From positions 10,641 to 18,879 of the forward strand of contig DMCH01000142.1 of the NCBI GenBank assembly GCA_003446775.1: a stretch of 8,239 nt of DNA. Reading direction: 5' to 3'. Shown here piece by piece: positions 6,173-8,239 of this stretch. This DNA comes from Chloroflexota bacterium. Lineage in GTDB: Bacteria > Chloroflexota > Dormibacteria > Dormibacterales > Dormibacteraceae. The notes under the pieces are model-generated. The model made no database searches, was not told where the DNA came from, and saw nothing but the letters and a program-made list of their open reading frames with translations. Made by a program: the position numbers and the translations under genes. Positions within the stretch are counted from its first letter, which is position 1, and each line of letters opens with the position of its first letter.

Positions 6173-6750
6173 TTTGCGAGCTCCTTCCGGGCGTTCTCGA
6201 CCAGCTGCAGGCACAGGTGTCGCAGCTGCGCCAGGTCTTCCTTGCTGAACCCTTCGACCATCTCGAACTGGTGGTCGATGCCCTGCTTCCAGGTCGCCTC
6301 GATCCGAACCCGCCCGGCCTCTGTCAACCGCGCCCTGACCGAACGGCGGTCGTCTGGGTCGGGGACGCGCTCCACCAGGCCGTCCTTTTCGAGGTGATCT
6401 ACGAGCCCTGTGATGTTGCGAGGCGTCGATCCGAGGTCCTCCGCAAGGTCACCCAGGGGGGTGTCGCCGCAGCGGAGGAGCCGGAACAGCACGCCCATGC
6501 GGCCCTCGCTGAGGCCGTGTTGCTCCGCCCAGCGTTCCATCAGCATGCCCAGCGAGTGGCCTGCGATCTTCAGGGCGGTCAGGGCTTCAACGGCCGTCAT
6601 GTCGACGCCGAGGGGAGCGAACAGCTCCCGCATGCGGAGGCTGTACAGCCGTCCGGCCTCGTCACGGCCGAGCTCGTGCACGGCGTGAAGCGCCCGCGGG
6701 TCGGAGATGGGGAGGTTCATGGTGTCTCGGTTCATAGTGAATGGCTTCAT
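6169..6750 (-). CDS. MarR family transcriptional regulator
   Basis: The protein of about 193 residues contains a MarR winged helix-turn-helix. Counting from this ATG, LSEGRMGVLFRLL near 80-92 is the helix before the HTH, and PLGDLAEDLGSTPRNITGLVDHLEKDGLVER (about 97-127) spans the recognition helix. DPDDRRSVRARLTEAGR (about 129-145) is the hallmark wing. MarR proteins bind palindromic DNA as dimers and release it when a ligand binds. The roughly 40-residue N-terminal stretch before the dimer helices is longer than in compact MarR proteins. The start is uncertain: GTG 6756, ATG 6750 (AGGG five nt upstream), ATG 6735 and ATG 6720 are all in frame. A promoter whose -10 box covers 6754-6749 would favour 6735 or 6720. 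It is co-transcribed with the efflux gene and divergent from the PfkB-like gene, so autoregulation is likely. Confidence 0.9.
   Translation of the reverse strand: MKPFTMNRDTMNLPISDPRALHAVHELGRDEAGRLYSLRMRELFAPLGVDMTAVEALTALKIAGHSLGMLMERWAEQHGLSEGRMGVLFRLLRCGDTPLGDLAEDLGSTPRNITGLVDHLEKDGLVERVPDPDDRRSVRARLTEAGRVRIEATWKQGIDHQFEMVEGFSKEDLAQLRHLCLQLVENARKELAK
6181..6186 (-). promoter_or_regulatory. Shine-Dalgarno that decides the efflux-pump start
   Basis: The minus strand reads AAGGAG, 8 nt before GTG 6172, inside the last codons of marR. Together with the GTGA stop/start overlap it supports translational coupling and the shorter 529-residue transporter. Confidence 0.75.
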
Positions 6751-6778
6751 TATCACCCTATACAGGGATTCGGGTCAA
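6749..6778 (-). promoter_or_regulatory. Putative sigma-70-type promoter for marR-efflux operon
   Basis: On the minus strand TTGACC (6778-6773) and GATAAT (6754-6749) each match consensus at 5 of 6 positions and are separated by 18 nt. This is striking in such a GC-rich sequence and sits in the only gap upstream of marR. The -10 box overlaps ATG 6750, so transcription would begin near 6742. Translation would then have to start at ATG 6735 (near leaderless) or ATG 6720. No equally good promoter is seen facing the PfkB-like gene, though TATACA at 6759-6764 on the plus strand is a weak -10 candidate. Confidence 0.5.
6756..6767. promoter_or_regulatory. Candidate MarR operator: 12-bp imperfect palindrome
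   Basis: CCCTATACAGGG is symmetric except for one mismatched base pair position (5 and 8). It lies entirely in the spacer between the -35 and -10 boxes facing marR and within the short divergent gap. A dimeric MarR repressor bound here would block its own promoter and could affect the divergent gene. Assigned by position and symmetry only. Confidence 0.4.
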
Positions 6779-6793
6779 GTTATTCTCGACTCG

Positions 6794-7318
6794 ATGTTCG
6801 CCGCTCTCGGGGAGGAGGCCGGGTTCTGCGAGTGGGTCGGGCGCCTGGGCCGGCAGGCCACGCTCGCCGCCCCCACCGGGCGCGGGGGCTGGTCAGGAGC
6901 CGTGCTGATCTACCTCCGTGCGAGTCTGATGCTCGAGCCGTCCCGAAAGGCAGACTTTCGCGCCACGGTGGAATCCGCCAGGCGTCAGGGCGCCGTGGTC
7001 GCGCTCGAGCTCGGAGACGTCGCCTGGATCCGGGCCAGGGGACCTCAGACTGCGTTCGAGCTCGCCGAGATCCATCCGGACGTCCTGTTCGCGGGCGAGG
7101 AAGCGGCGGCCGAGCTCGGCGTGCCGCTGGAGGGCATTGCCTCGGTACCCGTGACCAGGCTCGCCGCCGGAGGCTGCAGCGTCCACGGCCGGCGCGTGCT
7201 TGGGCCCGCCGCCGAACTGGACCCTGACGCCCTCGCGGCCACCTTCTGCGTCGCGTTGGTCGAAGGGGAGGCTCCGGTCGAGGCGGCCGGCCGAGCGGTG
7301 CTCGTGGCGGCCCGATGA
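6794..7318 (+). CDS. Degenerate, N-terminally short PfkB/ribokinase-like protein
   Basis: The 174-residue product resembles the C-terminal part of PfkB-family sugar/nucleoside kinases. SARRQGAVVALELGD (61-75) fits the family's central strand. PDVLFAGEEAAAELG (95-109) matches the 'D-L-hydrophobic-NEEEA' segment, VTRLAAGGCSVHGR (120-133) the 'v-K-x-G-x-x-G' strand, and DALAATFCVALVEG (145-158) the helix after the catalytic loop. The expected DTTGAGD loop reads ELDPD (141-145), so an Asp remains but the glycine anion hole is gone. Family members are about 300 residues; the N-terminal lid and sugar-binding half is missing. ATG 6794 is preferred. ATG 6707 would add 29 residues, but it would run antisense through the start of marR and those residues do not look like a kinase N-terminus. 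No ribosome site is clear. The stop overlaps the dipeptidase ATG (ATGA). Likely a pseudoenzyme or remnant; family assignment is moderate. Confidence 0.62.
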   Translation: MFAALGEEAGFCEWVGRLGRQATLAAPTGRGGWSGAVLIYLRASLMLEPSRKADFRATVESARRQGAVVALELGDVAWIRARGPQTAFELAEIHPDVLFAGEEAAAELGVPLEGIASVPVTRLAAGGCSVHGRRVLGPAAELDPDALAATFCVALVEGEAPVEAAGRAVLVAAR

Positions 7319-8239
7319 TCGTCGACGCGCATCTGGACATCGCCTGGAACGCGACCTCCGATGGTCGTGGCTTCCTGGCTCCGCCGGCTCCCGGCTATGT
7401 GATCAGCCGCCCGGCGCTTACATCAGCCGGCGTTGGTCTGGTCTGCGCGACCCTTTACACGGCGCCTGCTCGCGCGCGGCGCGCGATGCGCACGCGCTTC
7501 GTCTACGAGAACGCGCACGAGGCGCACATCATGGCCCTCGCGCAGGTCAACTACTACAAGTCCTGCGACCTGCACCTGATTCGCGACTCACGCGAGCTCC
7601 AAAACTACGTACGCGGCTGGAAAAGAGGACAGATCGCCGCGGTGCTGCTCATGGAAGGCGCCGACCCGATCGAGACCCCATCGCAGCTCGGCGCATGGAC
7701 GGACATGGGCGTGCGGATCATCGGCCCGGCCTGGAGCCGCACTCGCTACAGCGGCGGCACGGGCGCCCCAGGCGGGCTGACCGACCTGGGCGTGCAGCTG
7801 TTGAAAGCGATGAGACGAAAGCATGTGATCCTCGACCTCAGCCACATGGCCGACCAGGCCGTGGCCGACGCTTTTGAAATGTGGCGGGGGCCGATCATCT
7901 GCTCGCACAGCAATGCGCGCGCCATCATCCCGGGCGATCGGCAGATCACCGACGCGACCGCGGCCGAGGTCGCGCGTCGCGGCGGCATCCTCGGCATCAG
8001 CTTTTATCCGTCGCACTTGCGCGCGAAAGGAACGACGACTCTGGACGATGTGGTCCGCCACGCGGTCCACCTCGCACGCGCGGCCGGCGGCCCAGAGCAC
8101 GTCGGCCTGGGCACCGACCTCGATGGCGGCATCGATTCGCGATACGGACCGATTCACAACCTTGGCGAGATGAAGAAGTCGCTGCCCGGTCTTCTGCGCC
8201 GCCACTTCGGCGCCGCGCAGGTCGAGGGCATCATGGGCG
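7315..8239 (+). CDS. Membrane dipeptidase family protein (peptidase M19, renal dipeptidase-like), 3' partial
   Basis: The frame is open from ATG 7315 to the window end (308 codons), so the C-terminus is missing. The M19 binuclear-zinc residues are all present: DAHLD gives H6 and D8, LLMEGADPI gives the bridging E114, DLSH gives H177, CSHSNARAI gives H198, and GLGTDLDGG gives D268. The protein lacks a signal peptide, as is common for bacterial members, and should be cytoplasmic. M19 enzymes cleave dipeptides, including some with a C-terminal D-residue, and related amide bonds; substrate here is unknown. Its ATG overlaps the TGA of the PfkB-like gene (ATGA at 7315-7318), implying translational coupling. 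The last visible residues (VEGIMG) fit the family's C-terminal G-x-N helix, so perhaps only 15-40 residues are lost. Confidence 0.92.
   Translation, partial: MIVDAHLDIAWNATSDGRGFLAPPAPGYVISRPALTSAGVGLVCATLYTAPARARRAMRTRFVYENAHEAHIMALAQVNYYKSCDLHLIRDSRELQNYVRGWKRGQIAAVLLMEGADPIETPSQLGAWTDMGVRIIGPAWSRTRYSGGTGAPGGLTDLGVQLLKAMRRKHVILDLSHMADQAVADAFEMWRGPIICSHSNARAIIPGDRQITDATAAEVARRGGILGISFYPSHLRAKGTTTLDDVVRHAVHLARAAGGPEHVGLGTDLDGGIDSRYGPIHNLGEMKKSLPGLLRRHFGAAQVEGIMG

Noticed and set aside
6786..6794. TCGA-C-TCGA symmetric sequence before the PfkB-like start
   Set aside because: Short and CG-rich; expected by chance in this composition and not tied to any promoter element.
6217..7227. Plus-strand open frame (336 codons) spanning marR and the PfkB-like gene
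   Set aside because: It is antisense to marR and then out of frame with the PfkB-like gene; the translation shows no conserved motif.
7588..8205. Minus-strand open frame opposite the dipeptidase
   Set aside because: Antisense shadow; the plus frame holds all M19 metal ligands.

Overview
This is a GC-rich bacterial chromosomal segment, densely packed, with short gaps between genes and no RNA genes, insertion sequences, CRISPR or phage genes that I can see. The protein families suggest a soil-type, high-GC free-living bacterium. A small double zinc-ribbon protein of a kind I associate with Chloroflexota and Dormibacterota-like lineages is the best taxonomic hint, but the phylum is an inference and not secure.

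Layout. (A) 1-4120, plus strand: five genes in tight succession (gaps of 7, 15, 12 and 9 nt), probably one transcript. They are the C-terminal part of a LarA-like (DUF2088) protein, a PlsC-type acyltransferase, a DUF1028 Ntn-hydrolase-like protein with a helical tail, a translation initiation factor IF-1 with a basic N-terminal extension, and a metal-dependent cyclase/kynurenine-formamidase-like hydrolase. (B) 4125-4157: a strong hairpin flanked by an A/T tract, in the convergent gap. It reads as a rho-independent terminator for the minus strand. (C) 4180-6756, minus strand: a MarR-family regulator, then a DHA2/EmrB-type 14-TM drug efflux pump whose start overlaps the regulator's stop (GTGA), and, after a 118-nt gap, the double zinc-ribbon protein. 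(D) 6794-8239, plus strand, divergent from marR: a degenerate, N-terminally short PfkB/ribokinase-like protein, overlapping by ATGA a membrane dipeptidase (peptidase M19) gene that runs off the window end.

How it fits together. The marR-efflux pair is a classic autoregulated drug or solute exporter cassette. A 12-bp near-palindrome lies in the spacer of a good sigma-70-like promoter facing marR. The flanking plus-strand genes are mostly hydrolases and metabolic enzymes (Ntn-hydrolase fold, cyclase, M19 dipeptidase, LarA-like), which suggests salvage or turnover of amides, peptides or hydroxy acids; this is inference only.

Points most worth a second look: the LarA-like protein keeps the cofactor lysine and nickel histidine but lacks one expected catalytic histidine; infA sits outside ribosomal-protein context with only a TTG start available; the PfkB-like protein has lost its N-terminal half and GAGD anion hole but keeps an open frame coupled to the dipeptidase; and the marR promoter overlaps the nominal marR start codon. 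I did not find convincing evidence of a wholly new multi-gene system.
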